Below are positions 17,070 to 26,622 of a stretch of DNA of 64,000 nucleotides, piece after piece. Positions within the stretch are counted from its first letter, which is position 1. Every line of letters begins with the position of its first letter. The DNA comes from Aliidiomarina indica (lineage in GTDB: Bacteria; Pseudomonadota; Gammaproteobacteria; Enterobacterales; Alteromonadaceae). The DNA lies in the NCBI RefSeq assembly GCF_015354615.1, contig NZ_JACAVQ010000008.1, positions 41,645 through 105,644 of the forward strand, written 5' to 3'. A program made the translations under genes and the position numbers. The notes below the pieces were generated by a model. The model searched no databases. It worked only from the letters and a program-made list of their open reading frames with translations, and was not told the DNA's origin.

Positions 17070-19439
17070 TTAATTTTTCTTCTTATTTTTCTGAGGCTTA
17101 TATGGCTTCTTGGCCAGGGCAAAGGTGAGTACGTCATCTATCCATTGCACCGGGAAGATTTCCAGATCAGCCTTCACATTGTCTGCAATTTCTTTCAAAT
17201 CACGCTCATTTTCTTTCGGAATGAGTACACGTTTGATGCCGCCACGATGGGCCGCAAGCAATTTTTCTTTCAATCCACCAATGGCTAATACTTCACCACG
17301 CAGGGTAATTTCACCTGTCATGGCCACATCAGCACGAACTGGATTATTCGTTAAAGAAGAAACTAACGCCGTCACCATGGCAATACCTGCACTGGGTCCA
17401 TCCTTCGGTGTTGCTCCTTCAGGAACATGTACATGCACATCGCGTTTTTCATGGAAATCATCGGCAACGCCAAGCTTATCAGCACGACTGCGCACCACTG
17501 TCATGGCGGTGCTGATGGACTCTTTCATCACATCACCCAAAGAGCCAGTACACACAACCTTGCCCTTGCCAGGCACGCTCGTAGCTTCAATCGTCAGTAA
17601 GTCACCGCCGACTTGTGTCCACGCTAATCCGGTTACCTGGCCAATTTGGTTTTCTTCTTCAGCTTTGCCAAAGTCAAAACGACGCACACCTAAGAAATCC
17701 TCGAGATTTTTCTCGGTGATTTTCACTTTCTTTAATTTCTTATCTAAAAGAATCCGGCGCACCGACTTGCGACACAAGGTTGAAATTTCGCGCTCTAGGT
17801 TCCGTACCCCAGCTTCGCGCGTGTAATAGCGGATAATGCCCAGTATGGCACCGTCACTAATATCCACCTCACCCTTGCGTAAACCATTGCGTTCCATTTG
17901 CTTATTCAGTAAATGGCGCTTGGCAATGTTCAGTTTTTCATCTTCGGTGTAGCCAGATAGACGAATCACTTCCATGCGATCGAGCAATGGTGCTGGAATA
18001 TTCATGCTGTTCGATGTAGCAACGAACATCACATCAGAGAGGTCGTAATCCACTTCTAAGTAATGGTCGTTAAAGGTGCTGTTTTGTTCCGGATCCAACA
18101 CCTCTAAAAGCGCTGAGGAAGGATCACCACGCATATCCGACGACATTTTGTCGATTTCATCGAGCAAAAATAGCGGATTTCGCACCCCTACCTTAGCCAT
18201 CTTCTGCATTAACTTACCGGGCATTGAGCCAATGTAAGTGCGACGATGACCACGAATCTCTGCCTCGTCACGCACGCCACCTAATGCCATACGAACGTAC
18301 TTTCGACCAGTCGCTCTTGCCACCGATTGACCTAGCGAGGTTTTACCTACGCCAGGGGGACCAACAAGGCACAAAATTGGACCGCGCACTTTCTTGCTGC
18401 GCTGCTGTACTGCGAGATAATCAAGAATTCTCTCTTTAACTTTTTCCAGACCGTAGTGGTCTGCATTAAGAATATCTTCTGCATCGCTTAAGCTTTTCTT
18501 AACTCGCGATTTCTTAAACCAAGGTACGCCCGTAATCCAATCAATATAACTACGCACCACGGTCGCTTCTGCCGACATCGGCGACATCATCCGTAGTTTC
18601 TGTAATTCTGCTTTGGCTTTATCCAGCGCCTCTTTTGGCATTTGTGCCGCTTCAATCTTTTTCGACAGCGCTTCAAACTCATCAACGCCATCTTCGCCCT
18701 CGCCGAGCTCCTTCTGAATCGCTTTCATTTGCTCATTCAGATAGTACTCGCGCTGGCTCTTTTCCATTTGCTGCTTCACGCGGTTACGAATCTTGCGTTC
18801 TACCTGCAAAATATCGATTTCGCCTTCCATCAGTGCCATTAAATGCTCAAGGCGGTCTTGGATACTTATAATTTCCAGTACCCGCTGTTTATCGGCCAGC
18901 TTTAGCGGCATGTGTGCGGCCATGGTGTCCGCCAAACGGTCGGCATCGTCGATACCGTTTAAAGACGTTAATACTTCAGGCGGCGTTTTTTTGTTTAGCT
19001 TTACGTAACCTTCAAACTGATTTAACGCAGAGCGCACCAGTATTTCTTCTTCACGCTCATCGATCTGGTCACTAATGAGTTCTTCAACGTCAGCACGGAA
19101 AAAGTCACCTTCTGGATTCCAAGCGGTGACACGTGCACGACGCGTCCCTTCTACAAGCACCTTAACAGTGCCGTCGGGGAGCTTAAGCATCTGTAAAATG
19201 GTCGCAATGGCGCCCACTTCATAAATATCATCTGATTCGGGCTCTTCTACGCCAGCATCTTTCTGGGCGACGAGAAAAATTTCTTTATTGTCATCCATGG
19301 CTGCATCAAGGCAGCGAATTGATTTTTCACGCCCTACAAACAAAGGAATAACCATATGCGGATACACCACAACATCGCGTAGTGGGAGTACCGGCATTCC
19401 TTGACGTTTACCGCTCGATTCTGTCATTTCTGCGTCCAT
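17070..19439 (-). CDS. lon: ATP-dependent protease Lon
   Basis: 789-residue Lon protease that degrades misfolded and regulatory proteins in the cytoplasm. The N-terminal substrate-binding domain begins at [19 protein letters not shown]. The AAA+ module has Walker [12 protein letters not shown] and Walker [11 protein letters not shown]. The proteolytic domain carries the catalytic serine in [11 protein letters not shown] and the catalytic lysine in [16 protein letters not shown]. The C-terminal tail is lysine-rich. I start at the third ATG (19439), which has GGA eight bases upstream; an upstream ATG (19448) would add three residues. It lies between clpX and hupB, the standard order. A heat-shock-type promoter precedes it. 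Confidence 0.96.
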   Translation of the reverse strand: MDAEMTESSGKRQGMPVLPLRDVVVYPHMVIPLFVGREKSIRCLDAAMDDNKEIFLVAQKDAGVEEPESDDIYEVGAIATILQMLKLPDGTVKVLVEGTRRARVTAWNPEGDFFRADVEELISDQIDEREEEILVRSALNQFEGYVKLNKKTPPEVLTSLNGIDDADRLADTMAAHMPLKLADKQRVLEIISIQDRLEHLMALMEGEIDILQVERKIRNRVKQQMEKSQREYYLNEQMKAIQKELGEGEDGVDEFEALSKKIEAAQMPKEALDKAKAELQKLRMMSPMSAEATVVRSYIDWITGVPWFKKSRVKKSLSDAEDILNADHYGLEKVKERILDYLAVQQRSKKVRGPILCLVGPPGVGKTSLGQSVARATGRKYVRMALGGVRDEAEIRGHRRTYIGSMPGKLMQKMAKVGVRNPLFLLDEIDKMSSDMRGDPSSALLEVLDPEQNSTFNDHYLEVDYDLSDVMFVATSNSMNIPAPLLDRMEVIRLSGYTEDEKLNIAKRHLLNKQMERNGLRKGEVDISDGAILGIIRYYTREAGVRNLEREISTLCRKSVRRILLDKKLKKVKITEKNLEDFLGVRRFDFGKAEEENQIGQVTGLAWTQVGGDLLTIEATSVPGKGKVVCTGSLGDVMKESISTAMTVVRSRADKLGVADDFHEKRDVHVHVPEGATPKDGPSAGIAMVTALVSSLTNNPVRADVAMTGEITLRGEVLAIGGLKEKLLAAHRGGIKRVLIPKENERDLKEIADNVKADLEIFPVQWIDDVLTFALAKKPYKPQKNKKKN

Positions 19440-19470
19440 AATCATCATCCGAATACGTTATCTTACTCTC

Positions 19471-19499
19471 TAATATGCGGCTTAACTGAGAAAGTTCAA
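19471..19499 (-). promoter_or_regulatory. Sigma32 (heat-shock) type promoter of lon
   Basis: On the minus strand, TTGAA (19495-19499), a 14-base spacer, then CCGCATATTA (19471-19480). This has the sigma32 layout (CTTGAA, N13-15, CCCCATNT) with one change in the -10 C-run, and the same 14-base spacing as I recall for the E. coli lon heat-shock promoter. It sits 32 bases upstream of the chosen lon start. Confidence 0.6.
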
Positions 19500-19510
19500 T
19501 GGCTTTTATG

Positions 19511-19533
19511 AAAAAGGGGCCCTGCGGCCCCTT
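19511..19533 (-). terminator. Intrinsic terminator of clpX
   Basis: An 8-bp GC-rich stem (19514-19521 with 19526-19533, loop CTGC) is followed on the minus strand by a T-run, immediately after the clpX stop. Confidence 0.9.
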
Positions 19534-19543
19534 GATTGTCGAA

Positions 19544-20821
19544 TTATTCGCCAGATGCGTGGGCATCCTGACTATTTTCGTAGATGAGAATGGGATCAGA
19601 GTCGCCTTTGATTACCGACTCGTCGATCACCACTTTACTCACGTTGGTCATAGACGGTAACTCGTACATGGTACCGAGTAATACATCCTCGACAATAGAA
19701 CGGAGTCCGCGGGCTCCGGTTTTCCGCTGCATCGCTTTGCGAGCAATAGCTCGTAATGCATCTTCACGGAATTCCAGCTCAACTTTTTCCATGCCCAGAA
19801 GCGCGCCATATTGTTTCGTTAAGGCATTCTTCGGTTCACTAAGAATCTGCACCAGTGCATCTTCGTCAAGCTCTGTAAGGCTAGCCACCACAGGGAGACG
19901 CCCGATAAACTCAGGAATTAATCCGTATTTTACAAGATCTTCAGGCTCAACTTGCGTCAGCAAATTAATCTGTTGTTTCTCGTTTTTACTCTTAACCTCA
20001 GCACCAAAACCAATTCCTGTGCCAGTCGCGAGCCGTTGCTCAATTACTTTTTCTAATCCCGCAAAGGCACCACCACAGACGAACAAAATCTTCGAGGTAT
20101 CCACCTGAACAAATTCTTGTTGTGGATGTTTCCGGCCACCTTGCGGAGGCACCGACGCCACCGTGCCTTCAATAAGCTTCAGAAGCGCTTGCTGCACCCC
20201 TTCGCCGCTTACGTCACGGGTAATAGACGGATTGTCCGATTTACGTGAAATCTTGTCGATTTCATCAATATAAACAATACCGCGTTCCGCTTTAGCTGCG
20301 TCGTAGTCACACTTCTGCAACAGTTTTTGGATAATGTTTTCAACGTCCTCACCCACGTAACCCGCTTCGGTTAATGTGGTGGCATCAGCCATGGTAAAAG
20401 GCACATCGAGAAAACGTGCAAGGGTTTCCGCCAACAGCGTTTTACCGCTTCCCGTTGGGCCGATTAACAGAATATTACTTTTTCCAAGTTCGATATCATC
20501 GTGCACACCGGCGTTACGTAAACGCTTGTAATGGTTATATACAGCCACCGAAAGCACACGTTTGGCGCGATCTTGGCCGATTACATAATCATCAAGGTGT
20601 TGCCGGATTTCTTTCGGCGTCGGTAGTTTATCTTCACTGCTTTTGGGCGCGATGTTTTTAATTTCTTCGCGCAAAATATCATTACACAGATCAACACATT
20701 CATCACAGATGAACACGGATGGCCCTGCAATCAGCTTCTTTACCTCATGTTGGCTTTTGCCACAGAAGGTGCAGTACAGCGACTTAGAACCTTTACCACT
20801 ACCGGTTGTTGAATCAGTCAT
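19544..20821 (-). CDS. clpX: ATP-dependent Clp protease ATP-binding subunit ClpX
   Basis: 425-residue AAA+ unfoldase that feeds substrates to ClpP. The N-terminal zinc-binding domain has two Cys pairs (CTFCGKS and [10 protein letters not shown]). Walker A is [12 protein letters not shown], Walker B is [10 protein letters not shown], and the ClpP-docking loop motif IGF is in [11 protein letters not shown]. The length matches E. coli (424). The start has CGGAG upstream. It follows clpP by 42 bp with no terminator in between, so the two are probably co-transcribed. Confidence 0.97.
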   Translation of the reverse strand: MTDSTTGSGKGSKSLYCTFCGKSQHEVKKLIAGPSVFICDECVDLCNDILREEIKNIAPKSSEDKLPTPKEIRQHLDDYVIGQDRAKRVLSVAVYNHYKRLRNAGVHDDIELGKSNILLIGPTGSGKTLLAETLARFLDVPFTMADATTLTEAGYVGEDVENIIQKLLQKCDYDAAKAERGIVYIDEIDKISRKSDNPSITRDVSGEGVQQALLKLIEGTVASVPPQGGRKHPQQEFVQVDTSKILFVCGGAFAGLEKVIEQRLATGTGIGFGAEVKSKNEKQQINLLTQVEPEDLVKYGLIPEFIGRLPVVASLTELDEDALVQILSEPKNALTKQYGALLGMEKVELEFREDALRAIARKAMQRKTGARGLRSIVEDVLLGTMYELPSMTNVSKVVIDESVIKGDSDPILIYENSQDAHASGE

Positions 20822-20863
20822 CTACTTCTCCGGACGTTCTGCTCGCTAGAGTAACTAGCCAGC

Positions 20864-21490
20864 TTATTTCTTCTGTTGCTGCCGCTTTTCCAACACTTTA
20901 TCGACTATACCGTAGTTCATCGCCGTCTCGGCGCTCATAAAGTTGTCGCGATCCGTGTCTTGGGCAACCCGCTCAATATCTTGGCCAGTATGCTCGGCTA
21001 ATAAACGATTGAGCTTATCTTTAATATACAAGATTTCTTTAGCATGGATCTCAATATCTGATGCCTGACCTTGGAATCCACCCAGTGGTTGGTGAATCAT
21101 CACTCGGGAATTCGGCAAACAAAAACGTTTTCCTTTCGCGCCACTGGCGAGTAAAAACGCGCCCATACTGGCAGCCTGACCAATACAAATGGTCGATACA
21201 TCATTACGTATAAACTGCATCGTATCATAAATGGCCATACCTGCGGTGACTGAGCCACCCGGTGAGTTGATATACAGATAAATGTCCTTTTCTGGATTTT
21301 CCGATTCCAGAAACAGCATTTGCGCCACAATGAGGTTGGCCATCTGCTCTTCTACAGGCCCGCATAAAAAGATGATGCCTTCTTTGAGTAACCGCGAATA
21401 AATATCAAATGAACGCTCACCTTTCGCAGTTTGTTCAATCACCATAGGCACTAAGGCGGCCATAGGGTCCGGCACTGAATCTCGCATCAT
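20864..21490 (-). CDS. clpP: ATP-dependent Clp protease proteolytic subunit ClpP
   Basis: 208-residue serine peptidase forming the tetradecameric chamber used by ClpX and ClpA. The catalytic serine is in [11 protein letters not shown], histidine in [10 protein letters not shown] and aspartate in [14 protein letters not shown] ribosome site lies ahead of two adjacent ATG codons; either could be used. A strong terminator lies between tig and this gene, so clpP needs either its own promoter, probably inside the tig 3' end, or read-through. Confidence 0.97.
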   Translation of the reverse strand: MMRDSVPDPMAALVPMVIEQTAKGERSFDIYSRLLKEGIIFLCGPVEEQMANLIVAQMLFLESENPEKDIYLYINSPGGSVTAGMAIYDTMQFIRNDVSTICIGQAASMGAFLLASGAKGKRFCLPNSRVMIHQPLGGFQGQASDIEIHAKEILYIKDKLNRLLAEHTGQDIERVAQDTDRDNFMSAETAMNYGIVDKVLEKRQQQKK

Positions 21491-21505
21491 GCACTACTCT
21501 CCTCG

Positions 21506-21541
21506 AAAAAAAATGGCTCGGATGTTTCCACCCGAGCCATT
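21506..21541 (-). terminator. Intrinsic terminator between tig and clpP
   Basis: A perfect 10-bp stem (21512-21521 with 21532-21541) is followed on the minus strand by eight T residues. It ends tig and lies only a few bases before the clpP ribosome site. Confidence 0.9.
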
Positions 21542-21571
21542 AAACCAATTCCTGAGAAATTCAGCAAACGC

Positions 21572-22876
21572 TTATTTGCCTTCAGGGTTCATCACTTGGT
21601 CAAATGACAACGTTTTCTCAGTTACTTTTGACTTCTCTAGCACTAAATCGATGGCCTGATCTTCCAGTACCACGTTTTGTACTTGCTGAAGCGCGTCATT
21701 GTTTGACTTGTAGTAAGCAACCACTTCCTGCGGATCTTCATACGCAGATGCAGTTGAGTTAATCATGTCTTCAACACGGGCATCATCAACCTTAATGTCG
21801 TTGTCACGAATCACTTGGCCTAACAACAAACCTACTTTTACGCGCTCGTCCGCTTGTTCATTGAACAAGTCGGCCGGCAGTTCAGGCATATTCTTTGCGT
21901 TGCCGCCAAAACGCTGCATCGCTTGCTGACGCAATACATTCACTTCTTGTTCACGTAATGCAGCCGGTACTGGAACGTCAGTGTTCGCTGCGAGTAATCC
22001 TTTGATCACTTGCTGCTTCACTTTATTCTTAATGGCACCTTTGAGCTCACGCTCCATATTCTTGCGAACTTCAGCGCGTAATGCGTCGATGCCGCCATCG
22101 CCAACACCAAACTGAGCAGCGAATTCATCATTCAGTTCAGGAAGCTCTGGGGCTTCAACTTTCTTGATCACCACGTCAAATTCAGCGGGCTTACCTTTTA
22201 GGTTTTCCGCGTGATATTCTTCTGGGAACGTCACTTCGATAGTTTTCTCGGTGCCTACTTTCAAGCCTTTCACACCGTCTTCAAAACCTGGAATCATGCG
22301 CCCTTGGCCCATTTCCAACTCAAAGTCTTCGGCCTTGCCACCTTGGAACTCTTCACCGTCAACGCGGCCAAGGAAATCCATAGTCACTTTGTCGCCATCT
22401 TTCGCGCCACGCTTCACTTCTTTAAAAGTAGCGTGCTGCTTGCGTAAGGTCTCAAGCATGTTGTCGACATCTTTGTCGGTTACTTCAGCGACTGGCTTCT
22501 CAACCTTTACTTTATCCAAATCTTTTAGTTCGATTTCCGGATAAATTTCGATGATCGCAACGAATTCTAAGTCCTTTCCTTCTTCGTCAACCTTCGCTTC
22601 AAAGCGCGGCGAGCCAGCAGGATTAATCTTTTCCTGTACTAACGCTTCAATATAATGACGCTGAATTTGCTCCATCACGACGTCTTGACGAATCGCGTCG
22701 CCAAAACGCTTGGCGACCAGGCTTACTGGCACTTTGCCTGGACGAAAACCGTCCATGCGCACTGTGCGCGCACGTTGCTGAACCTGGGTTTTCACCGCAG
22801 AATCAATTTTCTCTGCCGGGATCGTGATGGTAATCCGGCGCTCTAAACCTTCAGTTGCTTCAACAGAAACCTGCAT
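21572..22876 (-). CDS. tig: Trigger factor
   Basis: 434-residue ribosome-associated chaperone and prolyl isomerase. The N-terminal ribosome-binding domain contains the signature [17 protein letters not shown] (E. coli GFRKGKVP). The FKBP-type PPIase domain spans about 155-245 ([20 protein letters not shown] and [15 protein letters not shown]). The C-terminal helical chaperone arms follow. Length 434 against 432 in E. coli. The start has GAGG ten bases upstream. It heads the tig-clpP-clpX-lon order. Confidence 0.97.
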   Translation of the reverse strand: MQVSVEATEGLERRITITIPAEKIDSAVKTQVQQRARTVRMDGFRPGKVPVSLVAKRFGDAIRQDVVMEQIQRHYIEALVQEKINPAGSPRFEAKVDEEGKDLEFVAIIEIYPEIELKDLDKVKVEKPVAEVTDKDVDNMLETLRKQHATFKEVKRGAKDGDKVTMDFLGRVDGEEFQGGKAEDFELEMGQGRMIPGFEDGVKGLKVGTEKTIEVTFPEEYHAENLKGKPAEFDVVIKKVEAPELPELNDEFAAQFGVGDGGIDALRAEVRKNMERELKGAIKNKVKQQVIKGLLAANTDVPVPAALREQEVNVLRQQAMQRFGGNAKNMPELPADLFNEQADERVKVGLLLGQVIRDNDIKVDDARVEDMINSTASAYEDPQEVVAYYKSNNDALQQVQNVVLEDQAIDLVLEKSKVTEKTLSFDQVMNPEGK

Positions 22877-23241
22877 TGCGTTGTTACCTCAGCATCACTT
22901 AATGGTGCATGTTCGTATTCCCGCAGCTCGCATCATTGCGACTGCTCCAAAATCTGGGGTGCCAAAAAAAGCGCACTCACCCACTCTTTTCTGAAATGAC
23001 CAGCCCTTAACCAGAAACCGTTAAAAGTAGCACTTCTTGAAAAAATGACGCGACATTATAACGATCACAATCCAATGAGTCGAGCATGCGCGGCCAATAT
23101 TTCCACAAGCAATACACGTCTGTATCCACTTTTTGTCATTAAGTCGGCGTCTTTGCATTGACATTTTAGTGATAAATCCGCACTCTTTTGCAACATAATA
23201 ATAACTAAATTCTCTTCTTTTTCTCGAAACAAGGTTCTCTT
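22877..23241. other. Divergent intergenic region tig/GAF-GGDEF gene
   Basis: 365 bases without a gene. It holds a candidate tig -10 box (TATAAT on the minus strand, 23055-23060, weak -35). Toward the plus-strand gene there is a TTGACA near 23157, but no good -10 at standard spacing. bolA, which sits here in E. coli, is absent. I see no RNA gene. Confidence 0.45.
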
Positions 23242-24771
23242 ATGGGGCGTCCATTACCCAATGCCGTACATTTGCTCTCGGTTTTAGATGCATTGCCTAT
23301 TGCAGTCTTCTATTCTCTTCCTGCTTCTGAAACGCAGGCCGCGCCAATGGTTCAAGCCAACCAGACGGCGATAGAGTTATTTAATTTACTCGACGATGGC
23401 GACATTGGCAGCCAACTTGAACACCTTGATTTCACAATTGATCGCGAGCTTGTGAGCTTACCGAGAGAAGCGGCGCCTCTTATGTCACCGCTTATTGCCG
23501 GATTAAATGGTGAACCTATTGAACGCCGGGATCTTATCTTTAATGGCATTCCTTTAAATATTCAAAGCTCGACGGTGCACCTGAAAGAAGGTGTAGGATT
23601 TGTCGTCACCGTGCAGCCAAGAGATCACCGCCTATTTCATCATCAGGGCCAACTGGCCGATTTGCTTACGTCAGAGATTTCATTACGGGATCTTATTTCG
23701 TTCGACAAACTGATTTCCGAACTGTCTACAAAATTGATCAATGCCCAAGGTGATGAAGCTGAGCGTCATATTCAACAGGCACTGGCGGCACTTGGTGAAT
23801 TCTGTCAATCCGATCGAACCTATGTGTTTTTGTTTGAATACGATATGTCGGCAATGAGCAACACCCACGAATGGGTGCGCGAAGGAATTACTAGTCATAT
23901 TGACGATCTGCAAAACGTACCCTCTGATGGACTTCCCTGGTTTTTTGAGCGTATTCAGAAAGAAGGCCTATTTGTTATTCACGACACTTCTTCCATTCCC
24001 GTCGCGGGAGTCGCAGAGAAAGCAGAGTTTGATCGAGAAGACATTCGCTCTATGCTATGCGTCGCCATGTATGCGGCTAATGAAATGATTGGTTTTGTTG
24101 GTTGCGATATGGTGGCTCGCGAGCGCCATTGGTCTGAAGCAGATATCCGACGCTTTAAGTTGGTCGGAGAAATGATCGCCAATGCCATCCAAAGCCAGCG
24201 TTTTTATCAATCGTTGCATACGTCCCAGCAGCAGCTTATTGCCGCCAACGACGCACTGCGCGAACTCGCCTTGCGGGATGGCCTCACCGGGTTAGCGAAC
24301 CGTCGGCAATTTAGCGAACGCTTAAACGAAGAAATATCCCGCTCACGCCGGCAAAATTTTGCATTATCCGTTGCCATGTTTGATATCGACTATTTCCGCA
24401 AATATAACGATCATTATGGCTTGCAAGCGGGTGACGGCCTATTGCGCAGAATCGCTGATATTCTGCAGTCGCACTTTCGACGTCATGGCGAACTTGTCAG
24501 TCGTTACGATGGCGCCCGCTACACCGTACTTATTCCTCATGTGGAATACCCGCTGGCGAAAAAACGGGTTGGGAGTTTCCTGCAACTACTAGAAGAATTA
24601 GCCATTGAACACAAAGAATCACCGCATGGTCGAGTGAGTATGAGCGCAGGTATTTCGCAAGTGACGGAAAATCTCTCAGCAGAGGAAGCTATCACAGAAG
24701 CGGAAAACAACTTGGGACGCGCTAAGCTCGATGGGCGCAATCAAGTCTATCCACTGATTGAAAATAATTAG
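23242..24771 (+). CDS. GAF domain protein with degenerate GGDEF domain
   Basis: 509-residue protein: an N-terminal PAS-like region (about 1-130), a GAF domain (about 150-320, with SDRTYVFLFEYD and MLCVAMYAANEMIGFVGCD), and a C-terminal diguanylate cyclase-like domain (about 335-505) starting LRDGLTGLANRRQFSERL. The signature GGDEF loop reads D-G-A-R-Y (423-427 after RY), so the metal- and GTP-binding acidic residues are missing and cyclase activity is very unlikely. The first metal-site region FDIDYFRKYNDHYG is retained. It could act as a sensor with a GTP- or c-di-GMP-binding or scaffold role (inference). No signal peptide or transmembrane segment. GGTT-type ribosome site upstream; probably monocistronic. 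Confidence 0.88.
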   Translation: MGRPLPNAVHLLSVLDALPIAVFYSLPASETQAAPMVQANQTAIELFNLLDDGDIGSQLEHLDFTIDRELVSLPREAAPLMSPLIAGLNGEPIERRDLIFNGIPLNIQSSTVHLKEGVGFVVTVQPRDHRLFHHQGQLADLLTSEISLRDLISFDKLISELSTKLINAQGDEAERHIQQALAALGEFCQSDRTYVFLFEYDMSAMSNTHEWVREGITSHIDDLQNVPSDGLPWFFERIQKEGLFVIHDTSSIPVAGVAEKAEFDREDIRSMLCVAMYAANEMIGFVGCDMVARERHWSEADIRRFKLVGEMIANAIQSQRFYQSLHTSQQQLIAANDALRELALRDGLTGLANRRQFSERLNEEISRSRRQNFALSVAMFDIDYFRKYNDHYGLQAGDGLLRRIADILQSHFRRHGELVSRYDGARYTVLIPHVEYPLAKKRVGSFLQLLEELAIEHKESPHGRVSMSAGISQVTENLSAEEAITEAENNLGRAKLDGRNQVYPLIENN

Positions 24772-24876
24772 CTGTATTTTTACGCAAAGTGTTTTAAGGT
24801 GTTTATGTGCATCTGCGCCGTATCCGGTGCACTTCCTTAGCAGTAAAACAACAAACACAATGTGAGGAAGAGCTTC

Positions 24877-25278
24877 ATGTCAAACCCACTTAATAAACTC
24901 TCTGCCTACCAAGGCGAAATCACTGCAATTTTGCGCATCACAACTGCCTGGATGTTTTTACTCCATGGGACGGCCAAAATATTTAAATGGCCGGCAGTGG
25001 ATATGTTCGCAGAATTACCATTGATGTCGTTTTTTGGTGCTGTCGGTATCCTTGAAATCATTCTTGGGGTACTCGTACTGATTGGTTGGCAAACGCGCAT
25101 CGCTGCATTTTTAGCGTCAGGTATGATGGCCATCGCCTATTGGGGCTGGCATGCCCTTGAACATGGTAGTTGGTTTATGCCGTTAATGAATGGTGGCGAA
25201 CCTGCAGCATTATTCTGCTTTATCTTCCTATTCCTTGCCGCAGCAGGCCCTGGAAAATGGAGTCTTGATGGTAAATAG
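24877..25278 (+). CDS. DoxX family membrane protein
   Basis: 133-residue protein with four hydrophobic segments and the DoxX signatures ILRITTAWMFLLHGTAKIF and GAVGILEIILGVLVLIG. DoxX proteins are small inner-membrane proteins, some tied to thiosulfate:quinone oxidoreductase or redox stress. The function here is not known. I prefer the ATG at 24877 because GAGGA lies eight bases upstream. The last bases overlap the start of the following lipoprotein gene, indicating coupling. Confidence 0.85.
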   Translation: MSNPLNKLSAYQGEITAILRITTAWMFLLHGTAKIFKWPAVDMFAELPLMSFFGAVGILEIILGVLVLIGWQTRIAAFLASGMMAIAYWGWHALEHGSWFMPLMNGGEPAALFCFIFLFLAAAGPGKWSLDGK

Positions 25279-25990
25279 ATGTTGTCGGCTCGCGATCTTA
25301 TTCGCGAGCCTTATCTCCCTCAGTACCTTAAGTGGCTGCAGCGCTCCCGTTGAGCCCGAAGAGGTTGCCAATATCCGCATTGACGGTAATGTCGTGTATT
25401 TTGCAGGCCCTCTTAATAAACCTAGCCTAGACCGCATGCGAGACATTTTCGATCACGAAAATTCGCCGCGCATCTTAGACATCAACAGTGCCTCTGGGGA
25501 TCCCATGGCGGCCATGCAAATGGGATATCTGTTACAACGGCAGCAAATCACCTTGCGCATTCAAGAACGCTGCGAAGGGTTATGTGCGAACTATTTATTT
25601 ACCGCTGCAGCAGTGCGTGAGATCTATCCTGACGCAAAAATTACTTGGTCCGGTGGCGCATTGAACCAAAGCGTTATTCTGCAGTGGGAAAGTTATATTT
25701 TGCCCGGCATTCGTGATTTCGTTACCCGTTATAGCGACCAATACTTGCGCCGTGAAGCCCGTTTTTTTGAACGTATTGATGTTGATCAGAACATTACCGT
25801 ACATGGCTTTAATCCACGCCTTGGTTGCGCTGATTACGACAAGTTCTATTACAGTTGGCCTGATTTAATGAGTATGGGCATTGGCGAAACACGTTTTGTC
25901 GAGCATAGCTACCGAACTGCATTCAAGTACGCTAAAGACGAAGCATGCAGGGTTGATTTAAGTAATCCCAAATTACTTTTAAGCCGGTAA
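25268..25990 (+). CDS. Lipoprotein with ClpP/crotonase-like fold (predicted)
   Basis: 240-residue predicted lipoprotein: a signal peptide with lipobox LSGC (cysteine at about residue 23), then a domain with the pattern of the periplasmic ClpP-like family related to COG3904: strand RIDGNVVYFAGPL, a loop ILDINSASGDPMAAMQMGYLL (G/S-rich turn then helix, as in ClpP), and ERCEGLCANYLFTAA, where active members have a serine between the cysteines. Here that position is not serine, so peptidase activity is doubtful. The start at 25268 overlaps the DoxX stop by 11 bases and has TGGAG upstream. Function unknown; coupling with DoxX suggests an envelope role. Confidence 0.68.
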   Translation: MVNRCCRLAILFASLISLSTLSGCSAPVEPEEVANIRIDGNVVYFAGPLNKPSLDRMRDIFDHENSPRILDINSASGDPMAAMQMGYLLQRQQITLRIQERCEGLCANYLFTAAAVREIYPDAKITWSGGALNQSVILQWESYILPGIRDFVTRYSDQYLRREARFFERIDVDQNITVHGFNPRLGCADYDKFYYSWPDLMSMGIGETRFVEHSYRTAFKYAKDEACRVDLSNPKLLLSR

Positions 25991-26010
25991 TGTTACGGAA
26001 ATAGCGTCTG

Positions 26011-26619
26011 CTACTCGCTTTGCTGCAAGCTCACTTGGAATTGTTCGCACCACATGCGTAATTGCTCCAGATGTTCCCGTGGAACCACTGCTTTAATGGC
26101 CACGCGGTCGCCATATTGCACATCGACAACACGTCCATCATGTCCTTGCAGCCAGTGCCGAAAGTTCTGTTCTTGCGAAAAATCACACTGAATTTCAATC
26201 GACTCTTGCGCGATGTGCACCGTTAAAGGTAACTGCGAAAGCACCTGCTCGGTCGCTTGCGCATAAGCCCTAACCAAACCTCCCGCCCCCAATTTAACAC
26301 CTCCAAAGTAGCGACTTACCACCACTACAATATCGCCGATGCCTTTATGTCCAATCACATTTAAGATGGGTTTTCCTGCGGTACCGCTTGGCTCGCCGTC
26401 GTCGTTTGCAGCACCACTAGTCGCCGAATCTGGATGCCCTATCAAGTACGCGTAGCAATGATGGCGCGCATCGGGATAGCGTGCTTGCATAAAGGCGACA
26501 ACCGCCAACGCATCTTCGCGCGACGGGGCATAGGCCGCTCGTGCAATAAAGCGGCTCTTTTTTATATCTAACTCAAACTCTAATTCGCTGGCAGGAATTG
26601 AATATCCCATGGCGCGCAC
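26011..26619 (-). CDS. yigZ: YigZ/IMPACT family protein
   Basis: 202-residue UPF0029/IMPACT family protein. The N-terminal domain has KKSRFIARAAYAPSREDA, the DARHHCYAYLIG motif, DDGEPSGTAGKPIL and VVVVSRYFGGVKLGAGGLVRAY, all diagnostic. A small C-terminal ferredoxin-like domain completes it. The bacterial role is unsettled; the eukaryotic IMPACT protein regulates GCN2. The start is GTG (26619), three bases after the upstream gene's stop; an ATG at 26610 is the alternative. It is co-directional with the PLP enzyme gene and likely co-transcribed. Confidence 0.93.
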   Translation of the reverse strand: MRAMGYSIPASELEFELDIKKSRFIARAAYAPSREDALAVVAFMQARYPDARHHCYAYLIGHPDSATSGAANDDGEPSGTAGKPILNVIGHKGIGDIVVVVSRYFGGVKLGAGGLVRAYAQATEQVLSQLPLTVHIAQESIEIQCDFSQEQNFRHWLQGHDGRVVDVQYGDRVAIKAVVPREHLEQLRMWCEQFQVSLQQSE

Positions 26620-26622
26620 GCG

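Noticed and set aside
17110..17826. Long antisense open frame inside lon (238 codons)
   Set aside because: It is the complement of the conserved Lon protease domain, has no family match and no ribosome site of note.
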